Below, piece by piece: positions 1 to 10,735 of a stretch of 64,000 nt of DNA (within the stretch, counting starts at the first letter, position 1; every line of letters starts with the position of its first letter). The DNA comes from Saprospiraceae bacterium (GTDB lineage Bacteria; Bacteroidota; Bacteroidia; Chitinophagales; Saprospiraceae): NCBI GenBank assembly GCA_028282725.1, contig JANQHF010000093.1, forward strand, positions 1 through 64,000, written 5' to 3'. The notes beneath the pieces are model-generated. The model was not told where the DNA came from and searched no databases. It saw only the letters and a list, made by a program, of their open reading frames with translations. A program made the translations under genes and the position numbers.

Positions 1-878
1 AGACCTGTACAGGTCAGAAATGTCATGGAAGCCAGATTGATGGCTATTTGATGTGCTGCTTGTGGTACTGCGCCAAGGGTGCCCATAATAAGTGCTGCCC
101 CTCCGAATGCGCTGACTTCAAAAAACATCTGCATGGAAGTCGGGATACCGAGTCCATAAATTTTTCTGAACAGACCGGATTGAAATTTACGATAATCAGC
201 GGATCGGATATGTAACCAGAGATCCTTCCATCTCAGGATGATGGATATGATGATAAAGATCATAATGATCCTCGCCAGTAAGGTCCCTAACGCAGCACCT
301 GTAACACCCAGTGCCGGAGCTCCGAATTTGCCATAGATGAACATGTAGTTGAAAAGAACATTAAATACGTTTCCGGTCAATGAAGCTAACATTGCGGGCA
401 TCGTTTCACTCATTCCATCAGCATAAGACCGGAATGTCTGAAATAACATAAGAGGAATCAACGTCCATCCGGATATTCTGAGATACGGTTTGGCCAACTC
501 GACGACCTCCCGATCCTGTCCCAGATGATCCAAAGCCGGAAGGGCAAGTTCGATCAAAACAGCACAGGCCAGGGCATATGCAAGATTGATGATCAAACTG
601 TGCTTGAAATATTGCGAGATCTTTTTGTGATTCTTTTGACCGTCTGCCTCGGCCACCAGGGGTGGAAGAGCAAACGAGATTCCCATACCTACCACCATAA
701 ATGAAATATAAATCGCAATGGCCAGTGAAACAGCTGCAAGGGCTTCAGGCCCAAGACGACCGACCATAATATTGTCGATAAAATTGACGAGGATCTGGCC
801 CAATTGACCGGCCATGATAGGTAGCGCCAATCTCAAATTCCTTTGGAAATCTCTTCGATATTTTGGGAAGAATTGCAT
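1..878 (-). CDS. MATE family efflux transporter (3' part missing at window edge)
   Basis: Minus-strand translation from ATG at 878: MQFFPKYRRDFQRNLRLALPIMAGQLGQILVNFIDNIMVGRLGPEALAAVSLA..., typical MATE N-terminus; open to the window edge, absent from the ORF track. Confidence 0.9.
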   Translation of the reverse strand, partial: MQFFPKYRRDFQRNLRLALPIMAGQLGQILVNFIDNIMVGRLGPEALAAVSLAIAIYISFMVVGMGISFALPPLVAEADGQKNHKKISQYFKHSLIINLAYALACAVLIELALPALDHLGQDREVVELAKPYLRISGWTLIPLMLFQTFRSYADGMSETMPAMLASLTGNVFNVLFNYMFIYGKFGAPALGVTGAALGTLLARIIMIFIIISIILRWKDLWLHIRSADYRKFQSGLFRKIYGLGIPTSMQMFFEVSAFGGAALIMGTLGAVPQAAHQIAINLASMTFLTCTG

Positions 879-1237
879 GGAACTGCAAGAATACAGCAAG
901 ATAACCTATTCCATAAAGGATCACTGAAATTAAAATAGGCTACACTTCGGGCTGGGCTCGATAGCGACTTGTATAAGAATCATTGGAACATCACAAGTTA
1001 GGATGCCATCCCGGATAAATGTGAGTAGTCTCTAAAATCAACAATTCCAAATATATAAAATGCTGATGATCAATGATCTATACCTGTGCTGCCTTATATT
1101 GCCAATATCTGTGATATGACGTCCAGCTAGCATATTTGTGAATTCTTGGCGCACGTATGTGACCGTAAATGTGGGTATCCGGCAGCGTGCCGTCTTAGAG
1201 TCGTATTTCAACAAATAAAAAAAAGAATCAAAAAATT

Positions 1238-2113
1238 ATGAAGCAGGTAATTAAACATATAAGCCGGACAATTGGAGCGATCGCTCTGATCATGTCAGTA
1301 GTATCTGTATTTGCTTCAGATATGGAAATTAGGTTTGTTCAAATCGGACATAATACAGAGGCTCAGGAATTATATGTCGATGTACAGGTAAGAAATGTAT
1401 TGAACTATGAATTGGTAATGGCGGGGCAAAATTACAGGTTTTACTACGACAGTGAGGTGCTCCTGTTGGATGTGGACAATTCAGAATCAAACCTGCCTGT
1501 CGGAATTTATGGCGAACTCATGTTTGATGACCACATTAGCGGAATCGAAGCCGATCATGTAAATCAGCTGGCCTTTGATGATAATCTTGGCTTTGCAAAC
1601 TTCTCCATTGATCTGAGCGATGTCGATGGAGGTGGAGTGAGATTGGCCAAAGACGAATGGTTTACAGTTGCCACGCTGCAATTTGATGTATTAAAAACAG
1701 ATCAGTCATATGAAATTGTATGGGGCAGGGAAGGTATGAGTGACTTGTATGCTACTGCATTTGTCGAAATAGGTGAGTGGATGTCTTCTAATATGTTAGG
1801 TAGGGTCAACATCATTCACTACGGAGATTTAAATGCTGAATTCTCTTTAGCCCATAAAGAAATCAATGCCAAAGCTCATATAGGACCTAATCCTGCGACA
1901 GAGTATGTACAGGTAGACTTCAGAAGAGACTTGAAAAAAGATGCCGTAATCATCTTGAGGGACTTTACAGGAAGGCCTATAAAAAGACAGGTTGTAGCGA
2001 GGGGAAACCAATCAACCAAAATCAACATCTCAGACATGCTCGCCATGAATTACCTGGTCGAGATTCACAATGAGGGCTTTGTTCAAAGTCAGCAATTGAT
2101 CGTAGTGAAATAA
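1238..2113 (+). CDS. Secreted protein with cohesin-like beta-sandwich region and T9SS type A C-terminal sorting domain
   Basis: Signal peptide; C-terminus IGPNPATEYVQVDF...LVEIHNEGFVQSQQLIVVK typical of T9SS CTD; YRFYYDSEVLLL and TVATLQFDV resemble cohesin-type folds. Confidence 0.75.
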   Translation: MKQVIKHISRTIGAIALIMSVVSVFASDMEIRFVQIGHNTEAQELYVDVQVRNVLNYELVMAGQNYRFYYDSEVLLLDVDNSESNLPVGIYGELMFDDHISGIEADHVNQLAFDDNLGFANFSIDLSDVDGGGVRLAKDEWFTVATLQFDVLKTDQSYEIVWGREGMSDLYATAFVEIGEWMSSNMLGRVNIIHYGDLNAEFSLAHKEINAKAHIGPNPATEYVQVDFRRDLKKDAVIILRDFTGRPIKRQVVARGNQSTKINISDMLAMNYLVEIHNEGFVQSQQLIVVK

Positions 2114-2150
2114 GAAAATAAGAGTAATAAAAAAGTACTTAATGCAATTG

Positions 2151-2184
2151 AAAGGTGCCGGATGATATTCAGCACCTTTTTTTT
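2151..2184 (+). terminator. Intrinsic terminator after the 1238..2113 gene
   Basis: AAAGGTGC ... GCACCTTTTTTTT stem followed by a T-run. Confidence 0.75.
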
Positions 2185-2206
2185 ACTTTACATCCGATTA
2201 TAAGCG

Positions 2207-2638
2207 ATGCCCGTCAAGAAACAAGTCGGATACTATTTGGAACGAACCACAAGGCAAGTAAAGCTTGCCTTTACACAGGCTTTCATTGCTGCCGATATAG
2301 ATCTGACCCCGGAACAATGGGTACTCATAGATCATCTCATGGCCAAGAATGGAGTGTCACAGACAGACTTGGCCTCGAAAAGTTATAAAAACGCACCAAC
2401 TGTTTCGCGAATCCTGGACGTCCTGGAACGAAAAAACTACATCGAACGTCAGCGATTCACCAATGACCGTCGCAGATACAAGATCTTTTTAACAAATAAG
2501 GGGAGGTCAGTAGGGGAAAAAGCACTTCCCATAGCCATTGAATTAAGAGAAAAGGGCTGGAAGGGGTTGACAGATCATGATTACGAAGAATTCTTAAAGA
2601 TCATTGAAACGGTATTTAAGAACTACGACATTAACTGA
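2207..2638 (+). CDS. MarR family transcriptional regulator
   Basis: Winged-helix pattern: LTPEQWVLIDHLMAKNGVSQTDLASKSYKNAPTVSRILDVLERKNYIERQRFTNDRRRYKIFLTNKG. Confidence 0.9.
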   Translation: MPVKKQVGYYLERTTRQVKLAFTQAFIAADIDLTPEQWVLIDHLMAKNGVSQTDLASKSYKNAPTVSRILDVLERKNYIERQRFTNDRRRYKIFLTNKGRSVGEKALPIAIELREKGWKGLTDHDYEEFLKIIETVFKNYDIN

Positions 2639-2644
2639 CCGAAA

Positions 2645-5164
2645 TCAGTACACCTTCGTCGTTCTTCCTTTTCTTCCATCCTGTCCCTCGCACCACAGGA
2701 TTACATCAGCACCTTTTTGAATAGATACCGGACCCATATATTCCCTTTCTTGATTTGAACCCTTCAACATGTATTTTATCCTCATTCCGGGGAAAGCGCT
2801 ATTTGCTCTCAATATGCCATCTTCTATTATGGCTCCGGGTTCGGGAATGCGGTAGACAATTTCATAATCCAGCTTTTCGATCATTGGAATGGCTTTTTGG
2901 CCGAGTGTGTTCGCAAATCGATTCCAGTCTTCCAGGTACTGCCTTTCTATGTTTTCCGGTGCACCGGATCTGGCCCAATCCGGTTCTTGTGACCATGAAC
3001 GATGCGCAAAAGCAAGAAGTTTTGGAAACATTAGATAGTCGATGGCTTCTTCATTTCTAACCGTTTCACTCCAAAGCTGAGCTTGAATTCCCAAAAAATT
3101 TTCTCTTCCTTTTTGAGTGAGCGCGACCCTTTGCTTCAGATAATCCTCAGAAAGTGAGGATTTGGACGGATCCCCGGATTTCTGTATGAATATATTAAGT
3201 GGCTCAGTTTCAAAGATCTTTTCCGTATTGGAATAACCTGACCAACTCAATCCAATTTCATCAGGATCCTTATCATATGCCATGTCGAAGTAGTAGCTGG
3301 AAGAATTACTCATTACAACGGGGAATCCGGCATTTGCCAATTTGTAAATCATATCATCACGACCACCTCCTATGATGGCATTCCATACATACAGCCTAAG
3401 ATTTTCATCCAGGAGCGAAGCATCGATCTCAGTCGATTCATGACCTTCGGATGTATGCGCAATTGCCATTTCTTCCCATCCTGCGGTTATCAAATCATAC
3501 GTGCCGAGCGTTTTTGTCATACGCTGGAAAAAATCACTCGGTAAATCTGCATAACTGTCCATGCCGTTTTCCTTAATATATTGCTGGCATAATGGAGAGC
3601 GTTGCCAGGCTCCATAAGGTTGTTCGTCTCCACCAACATGTATAGCAGTCAGAGGTGCCTGTGCTTCCTCATACATTTGGATTAATTCTGAAAAGACTTT
3701 GTCCATGAAATTAAATGCCCCCTCCTGGCAAATGCACACCACGTTATCTTTCCAGTTTTGAGCCGATCTGTATTCTGACCGATCATCCGGGTCATGCAAG
3801 CGATATTCAAGTGCTGCCGGGGTATCACCCTCTGAAAGCAGTCGTTCATATCGATTCTTCATGGAAATAATGGCCGCCCTGGCATGACCCGGCATGTCGA
3901 TTTCCGTAATGACTTCGATATGACGATCATCCGCATATTTTAGAATATCAATAAAATCCTGACGGGAATAATATCCGCTGCCGTAGGAGAGATCAGGGTC
4001 ATAGCCGGAGCCGTAAGAAGGGATCAGATGATCGCTTTCATCTATCGTAAACCCTCTTTTGCTGCCGATCTCGGTCAATTCGGGAAGACCGGGGATTTCA
4101 AGTCTCCATCCTTCATCATCTGTAAGATGAAAATGAAATTTATTGACCTTGAAATGTGCAAGAAGGTCCAGGATATCCAATACTTTTTCTTTTGAATGGA
4201 AATTCCTGGAGACGTCAAGGTGTATGCCCCGATATCCAAACCTGGCTTTGTCAGAGATTTCTATACCTGGAAGTTCAATCTGTGTCTCATTTTCATCATG
4301 AGCATAACGGATCATTTGAAGCAGTGTCTGTATTCCATAAAATATCCCTGACTTTGATGCGGCGGTAATGTTGATTCCAGTTTGATCAATTCTCAATCGG
4401 TAAGAAGATTCTTCTGAGTTCGATCCTGTGATAAGGGCAAGAGTTATATCCGGGGCATTATCCTTTTCAACAAGAGTTTTACCAATCTTCATAAGGTCGC
4501 CTTTAAACAGATCTATTTCGTTATCCAATTCATCACTGGCGACATAACTTATGACTGCACCCAAGATTTTCTTTTCGTTGAGATACGTATATTCTTCAGG
4601 CCGGGGAATAAGGGGAAGAAGTTCATCAGGATCAATGAGGGAAAGTCGTCGATTTTCATGATATCTTGTCGAAGAAGTACTAGGGTTTACATCTTCAAGG
4701 ATTTTTTCATCGAGTTTAATAACTTCAAAATTGACATCCCTTGGATTATTATCTTTTACGAGGAACAGCCCTTTAGGCACCTCACTCCATTTGTCCACTA
4801 TGCCACTGATATCATATTTAATCGTAATCGTTTTTCCGGGGGGTAGGGATTGAAAATCATTGGTAGGCTGGAGGGTGAAGTAATCTCCATTATCATTGCG
4901 GATTTCAATTCCCTGTGGACTGTGAACTTTAAGGACCGGTCCGCTGATCTGATTAAAATGCAATGCCCAGTTTTGATGTGTCATTTCTTCCTTCATATTA
5001 TTCCGAATTTCAATTGAAACATGTGTTTCTTCAGACGGATGAGTGCTGATTGAATTCACTCGCCAAACGACATCAAGTAGTCCATCAGGTTGATCAGGAT
5101 TACATGAGGTGATAAAAATCGAAAACAATGAAATGACAAAAAGAGAGAATATTGATCGATTCAT
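2645..5164 (-). CDS. Glycoside hydrolase family 20 beta-N-acetylhexosaminidase (lipoprotein)
   Basis: HFHLTDDEGWRLEIPGLPELTEIGSKRG, GGDEQPYGAW, ITEIDMPGHARAAI are GH20 catalytic-domain motifs; lipobox-like SIFITSC. Confidence 0.92.
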   Translation of the reverse strand: MNRSIFSLFVISLFSIFITSCNPDQPDGLLDVVWRVNSISTHPSEETHVSIEIRNNMKEEMTHQNWALHFNQISGPVLKVHSPQGIEIRNDNGDYFTLQPTNDFQSLPPGKTITIKYDISGIVDKWSEVPKGLFLVKDNNPRDVNFEVIKLDEKILEDVNPSTSSTRYHENRRLSLIDPDELLPLIPRPEEYTYLNEKKILGAVISYVASDELDNEIDLFKGDLMKIGKTLVEKDNAPDITLALITGSNSEESSYRLRIDQTGINITAASKSGIFYGIQTLLQMIRYAHDENETQIELPGIEISDKARFGYRGIHLDVSRNFHSKEKVLDILDLLAHFKVNKFHFHLTDDEGWRLEIPGLPELTEIGSKRGFTIDESDHLIPSYGSGYDPDLSYGSGYYSRQDFIDILKYADDRHIEVITEIDMPGHARAAIISMKNRYERLLSEGDTPAALEYRLHDPDDRSEYRSAQNWKDNVVCICQEGAFNFMDKVFSELIQMYEEAQAPLTAIHVGGDEQPYGAWQRSPLCQQYIKENGMDSYADLPSDFFQRMTKTLGTYDLITAGWEEMAIAHTSEGHESTEIDASLLDENLRLYVWNAIIGGGRDDMIYKLANAGFPVVMSNSSSYYFDMAYDKDPDEIGLSWSGYSNTEKIFETEPLNIFIQKSGDPSKSSLSEDYLKQRVALTQKGRENFLGIQAQLWSETVRNEEAIDYLMFPKLLAFAHRSWSQEPDWARSGAPENIERQYLEDWNRFANTLGQKAIPMIEKLDYEIVYRIPEPGAIIEDGILRANSAFPGMRIKYMLKGSNQEREYMGPVSIQKGADVILWCEGQDGRKGRTTKVY

Positions 5165-5192
5165 GAATGAACGTTAAAATTTTCCTGAGTTA

Positions 5193-7442
5193 TCAATGCC
5201 TGTGAGATTTGTGATCGGGAATTTGAGGATTTAGTTTTTCTAATTCCATCTTCTTCATTTCAGGATCACCCTGAACAATTTGGAAAACCTCATTTACGGG
5301 GATGTCTTTGAAAATCTGCACTGATTTATCCTTATCGGGCCAGGTAATGGTCATTCTCTTAATTTTCCTGGCTTTGCCAAGCCCAATTAATTGATGATAC
5401 GGATTAGACCCAAAACTTCCACCCGAGTTTACCGTTTTATAGATTTTCCTTTCACCGGTTTCGGTCTTTACCTGGATTTTAATTCTTGCTCCAATGGCAG
5501 CTTTATTACTGGAAGCCGAACCAATTAACTTTAACCTGACCCATGAATTTGAAAATCCAGGGTTTTCAAACATTGCATTACGATACAAATCTCCGCTATA
5601 TGCTCCTCCCATGACTGCATAGATATCCTGGTCTCCATCATTATCCCAATCAGCAAATGAAATCCCATGACCCTTTTGTAAATGTCCCAGTCCGCAGGTA
5701 GTTGTCACGTCATGAAAGTAACCGCCATTGTCATTTTTAAAGATCCGGTTCGGTACCAGTGATATCAATGCCGGTTGGCCAGTACCAATGTACAGGTCCA
5801 GGTATCCATCATTATCTATATCACCAAAATTTGCACCCATGGCCAATAGCATTTGATTCAGGTTCTTTTCTATGGTTACATCCTCAAAAGTACCATTCCC
5901 CAGGTTTCGATATAACCTTGAATTCCTCCTTTCATCAAGCCCGAGATAATCAGCTGCGACTTTGTCAAGGTCACTTTGGAAAAAACTGGTATACGAGGCT
6001 ACAAAAATGTCTTCCCAACCATCATTGTCAAAATCCCAAAACCAAGTAGGAAAGCTAAGTAATGGTTGATCCACATTTGCTTCCTCTGCAATTTCCTCGA
6101 ATGAGAGCTGACCGGAAGGAATTATGTCATTGCGGAATAATTGATTTCTTTGACCCAATCTGGAAATATAGATATCCTGATCTCCATCATTGTCTATGTC
6201 CCCGGCAGCAACTCCTTTTACAAATCCAAAATCATCTATACCGGCAAGTTGGGCAATGTTGTTGAAGGTGCCATTCATATTGTTCTTGAAAAGTTGATAC
6301 CGGTGAACATTAATCGTGGAGCGATCGTCCGGATCTTGTGCTGATTCATTGCCCAAAAATAAATCGAGGTATCCATCCAGGTCGAAATCCGCCCATACAC
6401 CACTATGAACCGGGTGTAAATCTCTCAACCCAGCTTCAATAGTGATATCCGTAAATTTTCCGGTTCCGTCATTTCTTAACAGAGAATTCGGATGATTGCC
6501 AATAGGTTCTCCGAGTGTTCCTAGCCATGCCCCCCTTAGCACGAATAGATCATTATCTCCATCATTATCATAATCAGCATGAATGAGATTTAAACCTCCC
6601 AACTGCCTGTCCAGGTCGGCATTTTTCGTATGATCAAAGAAGGATCCTTTTTTGTCATTCAAAAATATCTTCATTGGAACCCTGGAGTCCCAACTGGTTA
6701 CTACGACATCCATGTAATCGTCTCCATTAAAATCATCAATTACACTGCCTCCCGACAAACTGTTATGATCCACGCCTAAAATATGAGCAATGTCGTTGAA
6801 TCTCGGAAGTTGAATAGAGGACTGAAATATCGAATCGTGGATCAATAGTCGCCCTGGAATTTTAGCCGGATATTCTCCTAATGTCATATGCGCCAAATTC
6901 AAAAGCCATTTTGCTTTCAAATTCAATGAATCTTTTTTTAAAATATTCAATATATAGTCAATGGCATTTTTGGAACCTTCAACGAGCACATGCCTGCCTT
7001 CGTCTTTAAGCGGAAAAATGCACGAATTGGGATTGTGAAATTCAAGACAATTTTGCTGTTCACCCAGACGCAGGTAGGCAGTGGCCAGCATCCAATTCAG
7101 TGTATCACTTATTTGATGAAAGCCGCTTTGTAACGTGTTATTCAATTGATCTAATTCTTTGAATTGGTCAATCGCTCTTTCCGATTGACCTGACAGAAGA
7201 TATTCCGATCCCAGGATAAACCTTGCACTAATTTGTTTTTCTATATTACCTGGTTCCAAATTCTTTAATTGTTCTTCCAGAATTTTTACCCTTTGATCAT
7301 TGATATAAAAGTTTATTTCAGGATGCAGATCAGATTGTATGGCCGTCATCATTTCTTCATTGCTTATGTCAATAAACTGCGACTGGCAGAGTGATTTCAG
7401 GATCAGAGAAACTGAAAAAAACAATAAGAAGATAAAGCGCAT
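5193..7442 (-). CDS. CRTAC1-type FG-GAP/VCBS repeat protein with C-terminal ASPIC/UnbV domain
   Basis: Repeated D.DNDGD.D motifs; C-term NKAAIGARIKIQVKTETGERKIYKTVNSGGSFGSNPYHQLIGLGKA is UnbV-like. Confidence 0.88.
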   Translation of the reverse strand: MRFIFLLFFSVSLILKSLCQSQFIDISNEEMMTAIQSDLHPEINFYINDQRVKILEEQLKNLEPGNIEKQISARFILGSEYLLSGQSERAIDQFKELDQLNNTLQSGFHQISDTLNWMLATAYLRLGEQQNCLEFHNPNSCIFPLKDEGRHVLVEGSKNAIDYILNILKKDSLNLKAKWLLNLAHMTLGEYPAKIPGRLLIHDSIFQSSIQLPRFNDIAHILGVDHNSLSGGSVIDDFNGDDYMDVVVTSWDSRVPMKIFLNDKKGSFFDHTKNADLDRQLGGLNLIHADYDNDGDNDLFVLRGAWLGTLGEPIGNHPNSLLRNDGTGKFTDITIEAGLRDLHPVHSGVWADFDLDGYLDLFLGNESAQDPDDRSTINVHRYQLFKNNMNGTFNNIAQLAGIDDFGFVKGVAAGDIDNDGDQDIYISRLGQRNQLFRNDIIPSGQLSFEEIAEEANVDQPLLSFPTWFWDFDNDGWEDIFVASYTSFFQSDLDKVAADYLGLDERRNSRLYRNLGNGTFEDVTIEKNLNQMLLAMGANFGDIDNDGYLDLYIGTGQPALISLVPNRIFKNDNGGYFHDVTTTCGLGHLQKGHGISFADWDNDGDQDIYAVMGGAYSGDLYRNAMFENPGFSNSWVRLKLIGSASSNKAAIGARIKIQVKTETGERKIYKTVNSGGSFGSNPYHQLIGLGKARKIKRMTITWPDKDKSVQIFKDIPVNEVFQIVQGDPEMKKMELEKLNPQIPDHKSHRH

Positions 7443-7458
7443 ACAGATTAGACTTTGA

Positions 7459-8037
7459 TCAGAATACCTCGACGATCATTTCGATTTCAACTGCAATATT
7501 CCTGGGCAGCGATCCCATTCCTACAGCGGCACGAGCATGTTTGCCCCGATCTCCAAACACTGCTACCATCAGATCGGAATATCCGTTGATCACTTCTGGT
7601 TGATTTGCAAAATCGTCTACGGCATTCACCATGCCCTTTACCTTCAGGATCCTTTTTACTTTATTCAGGTCTCCCAGATAATCCTGGAGGACCGATAACT
7701 GAGCTACTCCGGTCAGCCTGGCTGCCTCATAGCCTTCTTCAACCGTGAGATCCCTGCCAACTTTTCCGGTGACATATCCACCTTCGGGTAAATTAGGTCC
7801 CTTCCCGGCAAGAAACAGGATATTTCCAGCCTGGGTAATGTTGACATAATTGGCAACAGGGGGAGAAGGCTTGGTAAGGACAATACCGAGTGAATCCAAT
7901 CTTGTATCATAGTCGATTGATGGTAGTTCTTTATGATGACCGCCAATATGATCATGGCGTTGATCATGTTCATGACGTGGATGACAAGCACAAAGCAGGA
8001 ATAATAAACTCAAAAATAAAAGTTGTGATCGGTGCAT
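7459..8037 (-). CDS. RidA (YjgF/YER057c/UK114) family lipoprotein with His-rich linker
   Basis: LFLAGKGPNLPEGGYVTGKVGRDLTVEEGYEAARLTG...HARAAVGMGSLPRNIAVEIEMI; lipobox-like LLCAC after the signal peptide. Confidence 0.88.
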   Translation of the reverse strand: MHRSQLLFLSLLFLLCACHPRHEHDQRHDHIGGHHKELPSIDYDTRLDSLGIVLTKPSPPVANYVNITQAGNILFLAGKGPNLPEGGYVTGKVGRDLTVEEGYEAARLTGVAQLSVLQDYLGDLNKVKRILKVKGMVNAVDDFANQPEVINGYSDLMVAVFGDRGKHARAAVGMGSLPRNIAVEIEMIVEVF

Positions 8038-8082
8038 TTTTCAAATTGTAATAGAGGAAAGATACATCTTTGCCGATGATAT

Positions 8083-8583
8083 TTGACAATTGTGTTATTC
8101 ATACTTTACATAAAATGGATCTCATTTCTGGTTGTGGCATTTGATTACACAAATATGCACGCTGTATACTTGTCGACTTTTAATGTTGCCGTAGATGCAC
8201 GAGAGATCACGACGGAAATCCGCGTCTTCGAGGATGATCTGAGGGATGTGATCCGTGATTTTCACGGCACCTACATTGATACAAGTTCTCAATTATTCGT
8301 GGAAAAAGTCGGTGAGTATTTCAATGAACATGCCATCATCAAAGGTGATCACTATAAAATCGAATTTGAGGTGTATGAATTGACAAGGGCAGGAGACAGC
8401 TATCGGATCAAATGCAGGGGAGCCACTCCAACTCCTGCAAAATCACTTGAATTCGCTGTCGATTATTTTTTGGAATTGTTTCCGACCCAACAGAATGTAT
8501 TGAACCTGACCAATGGAGACCAACGGTGGTATTATATATTCAAGAAGGGTAAAGAGCAATTAATTATCCCCCTGAATTCTTAA
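8083..8583 (+). CDS. DUF6702-like small protein
   Basis: N-terminal hydrophobic segment then HAVYLSTFNVAVDAREITTEIRVFEDDLRDVI, resembling the HPVYVS...EI.VRIFTDD pattern; TTG start as tracked, start uncertain. Confidence 0.6.
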   Translation: MTIVLFILYIKWISFLVVAFDYTNMHAVYLSTFNVAVDAREITTEIRVFEDDLRDVIRDFHGTYIDTSSQLFVEKVGEYFNEHAIIKGDHYKIEFEVYELTRAGDSYRIKCRGATPTPAKSLEFAVDYFLELFPTQQNVLNLTNGDQRWYYIFKKGKEQLIIPLNS

Positions 8584-9865
8584 GAAGCTGCATCAATACC
8601 CGGCTGTTTACCGTGACTCCGGTTCGCAGACTTTCCCTGGGTTCCGGAAAATAGTAAGGTGAATGTAATCCTGGCAGTTCGCCTTGGTCAATCTTCTCCT
8701 GAGTCACTGTTCCTAGCCAATAAAGAATGGTGGGCACATCGTGTTCTGTTCTTCCATAACAGGCAAAATCCTCACCGACCATTTGAGGTTCGGCATATAC
8801 CACATTTTCATCTCCGATTGCTGCTCTTGCCCAATCACTGAACAAGGAGGTGAATTCAGGGTCGTTGTAATTAGCCGGAGTAAAATCATTGGGGATGATC
8901 ACTTCGGGCATCAATTCTTCTGGTAATCCTGCGGCAATCGCTGTTCCTCTGGCAATTTCTTTTAGCCGCTTATGAATGAGCAATCTTACTTCTTCTTTGT
9001 ATGTACGTACCGTGAGTTGTAATGTGACTTCATCGGGGATAATGTTGTGCTTTGTCCCCCCCTTGATGGCACCAACGGTTATGACAGCATCTTCAATAGG
9101 CTTGATATTTCTGCTGACAATCGTTTGAATTTCCATCACGATCATGCTGGCAATGACTACCGGGTCAATCGACATGTGAGGAGAGGCTCCGTGGGCACCG
9201 ATTCCTTTGATCGCGATATCGATGGTCTCAGTATTGGCCATGGTAAATCCTTCACTGATCCCAATCCGGCCCGCTTTGATCGTAGGATTGCAATGCAATC
9301 CCAGACCATAGTCCGGCACTCCGAATCTCTCGTACAATCCTGCATTGAGCATCATTTTGGCACCGGCACCGATTTCCTCCGCTGGTTGGCCGATCAACAT
9401 CAATGTGCCTGACCATTGATCCTTCACGGAAGCCATCGCCCGTGCAGTACCTAACCAGGTGGCCATATGCATATCGTGTCCACATGAATGCATGGTTCCA
9501 ACCTCTGCACCATTGTACATGATCATCTCCTGACTTTGATAATCCAGACCGGTCTTCTCATACATTGGCAAAGCATCCATATCAGTACGATACAGAATAA
9601 GTGGCCCGTCTCCATTATTAAGCATTCCGACGATTCCAAATCCACCCACACCTTCGGTCACTTCATAACCCACTTTTTTCAACTCGCCCGCAAGAATGCC
9701 GGCAGTCCTTTCTTCCTGAAGTGAGATCTCGGGATGTTGATGAATGTCCTTATAGAATGCAACAAGGTAGTCCAGATCGGATGCAATGTAGTCTTCGATG
9801 GTATTGATCGTGCCGGATAGCTGTATTAAAGATCCGGTGAGTAGTAAGGAATAAATAAAGTGCAT
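8564..9865 (-). CDS. M20 family metallopeptidase / amidohydrolase
   Basis: HPEISLQEERTAGIL, YRTDMDALPMYEKTGLDY, MHSCGHDMHMATWLG, GQPAEEIGAGAKMML; start refined to ATG at 9865. Confidence 0.92.
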   Translation of the reverse strand: MHFIYSLLLTGSLIQLSGTINTIEDYIASDLDYLVAFYKDIHQHPEISLQEERTAGILAGELKKVGYEVTEGVGGFGIVGMLNNGDGPLILYRTDMDALPMYEKTGLDYQSQEMIMYNGAEVGTMHSCGHDMHMATWLGTARAMASVKDQWSGTLMLIGQPAEEIGAGAKMMLNAGLYERFGVPDYGLGLHCNPTIKAGRIGISEGFTMANTETIDIAIKGIGAHGASPHMSIDPVVIASMIVMEIQTIVSRNIKPIEDAVITVGAIKGGTKHNIIPDEVTLQLTVRTYKEEVRLLIHKRLKEIARGTAIAAGLPEELMPEVIIPNDFTPANYNDPEFTSLFSDWARAAIGDENVVYAEPQMVGEDFACYGRTEHDVPTILYWLGTVTQEKIDQGELPGLHSPYYFPEPRESLRTGVTVNSRVLMQLLKNSGG

Positions 9866-9937
9866 GATGAGAATTTTATCCAATATAGATAATCTATGGC
9901 AAGTGGTCAATCGAATTTGAAGATGTCCGCGAGTGCT

Positions 9938-10735
9938 CTATGTATTGATTAAACGCTCCAAAAGATCTCCGACATAAAATGCAACAAGTGCTGCAATCAT
10001 TCCCAAAATGAGGGTTTCAAGGATCTCCCTCAGGATAGGCATATCCGTAACATGGGCCTTAAGCATTCCAATGATAGCAAAACCTGATCCGGTCAGAATG
10101 GACGACCAGAAAAATGGCTGGTCTATTGAAATAAACGCGTAGTCTATGACATAGACAGTCAGGGGGATTAGTCCGACGGTTATAAATGAGCAATAGGTTA
10201 CGAAACCAATCCAAAGAGAGGATCTGGGTTCCCGGATCATTTGTAACTCATCTTTCATCATTACATCGACCCATCTGTCTTTGTCAGAGGTGATGGTTTC
10301 GACTATCTGCTCAAGAATTTCCCCCTCGAAACCTTTTGACTCATAGATTTCACGGACCTCTTGTCTTTCCGAATCCGGCATGTGTTCGATTTCCCAGTAT
10401 TCTTTCTGGCGATGTTTGCGATAGTTGTCTTTTTGAGATCGCGCAGATAAATAAGCACCAATTGACATTGCAAATCCGTCTGCAAATAAGTTGGCAAAAC
10501 CCAGAATGATGATAATTGCACTATTCAATTCAGCACCAACCGCTCCTGAGACCACGGCAAATGTAGTAACGCAGCCATCGATTCCACCATAGACAAATTC
10601 TCCCAGATAGGACTCTATCCGCTTTAAAAGGTGCGGCTTGGCAGACAGATCTTCGTATCGATCTTTCATAGATTGGCTTAGAGGATTCCCGGAGTCCGCC
10701 GGGCGATAGGTCACTCTGAAATCTTCGAAGTACAA
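9938..10735 (-). CDS. VIT1/CCC1 family transporter
   Basis: [61 protein letters not shown] is a VIT1/CCC1 signature. Start may be further in. Confidence 0.9.
   Translation of the reverse strand: MYFEDFRVTYRPADSGNPLSQSMKDRYEDLSAKPHLLKRIESYLGEFVYGGIDGCVTTFAVVSGAVGAELNSAIIIILGFANLFADGFAMSIGAYLSARSQKDNYRKHRQKEYWEIEHMPDSERQEVREIYESKGFEGEILEQIVETITSDKDRWVDVMMKDELQMIREPRSSLWIGFVTYCSFITVGLIPLTVYVIDYAFISIDQPFFWSSILTGSGFAIIGMLKAHVTDMPILREILETLILGMIAALVAFYVGDLLERLINT

Noticed and set aside
2755-4846. Plus-strand ORFs 2755..3060, 4156..4368, 4658..4846
   Set aside because: Antisense to the well-supported GH20 gene; no domain signal.
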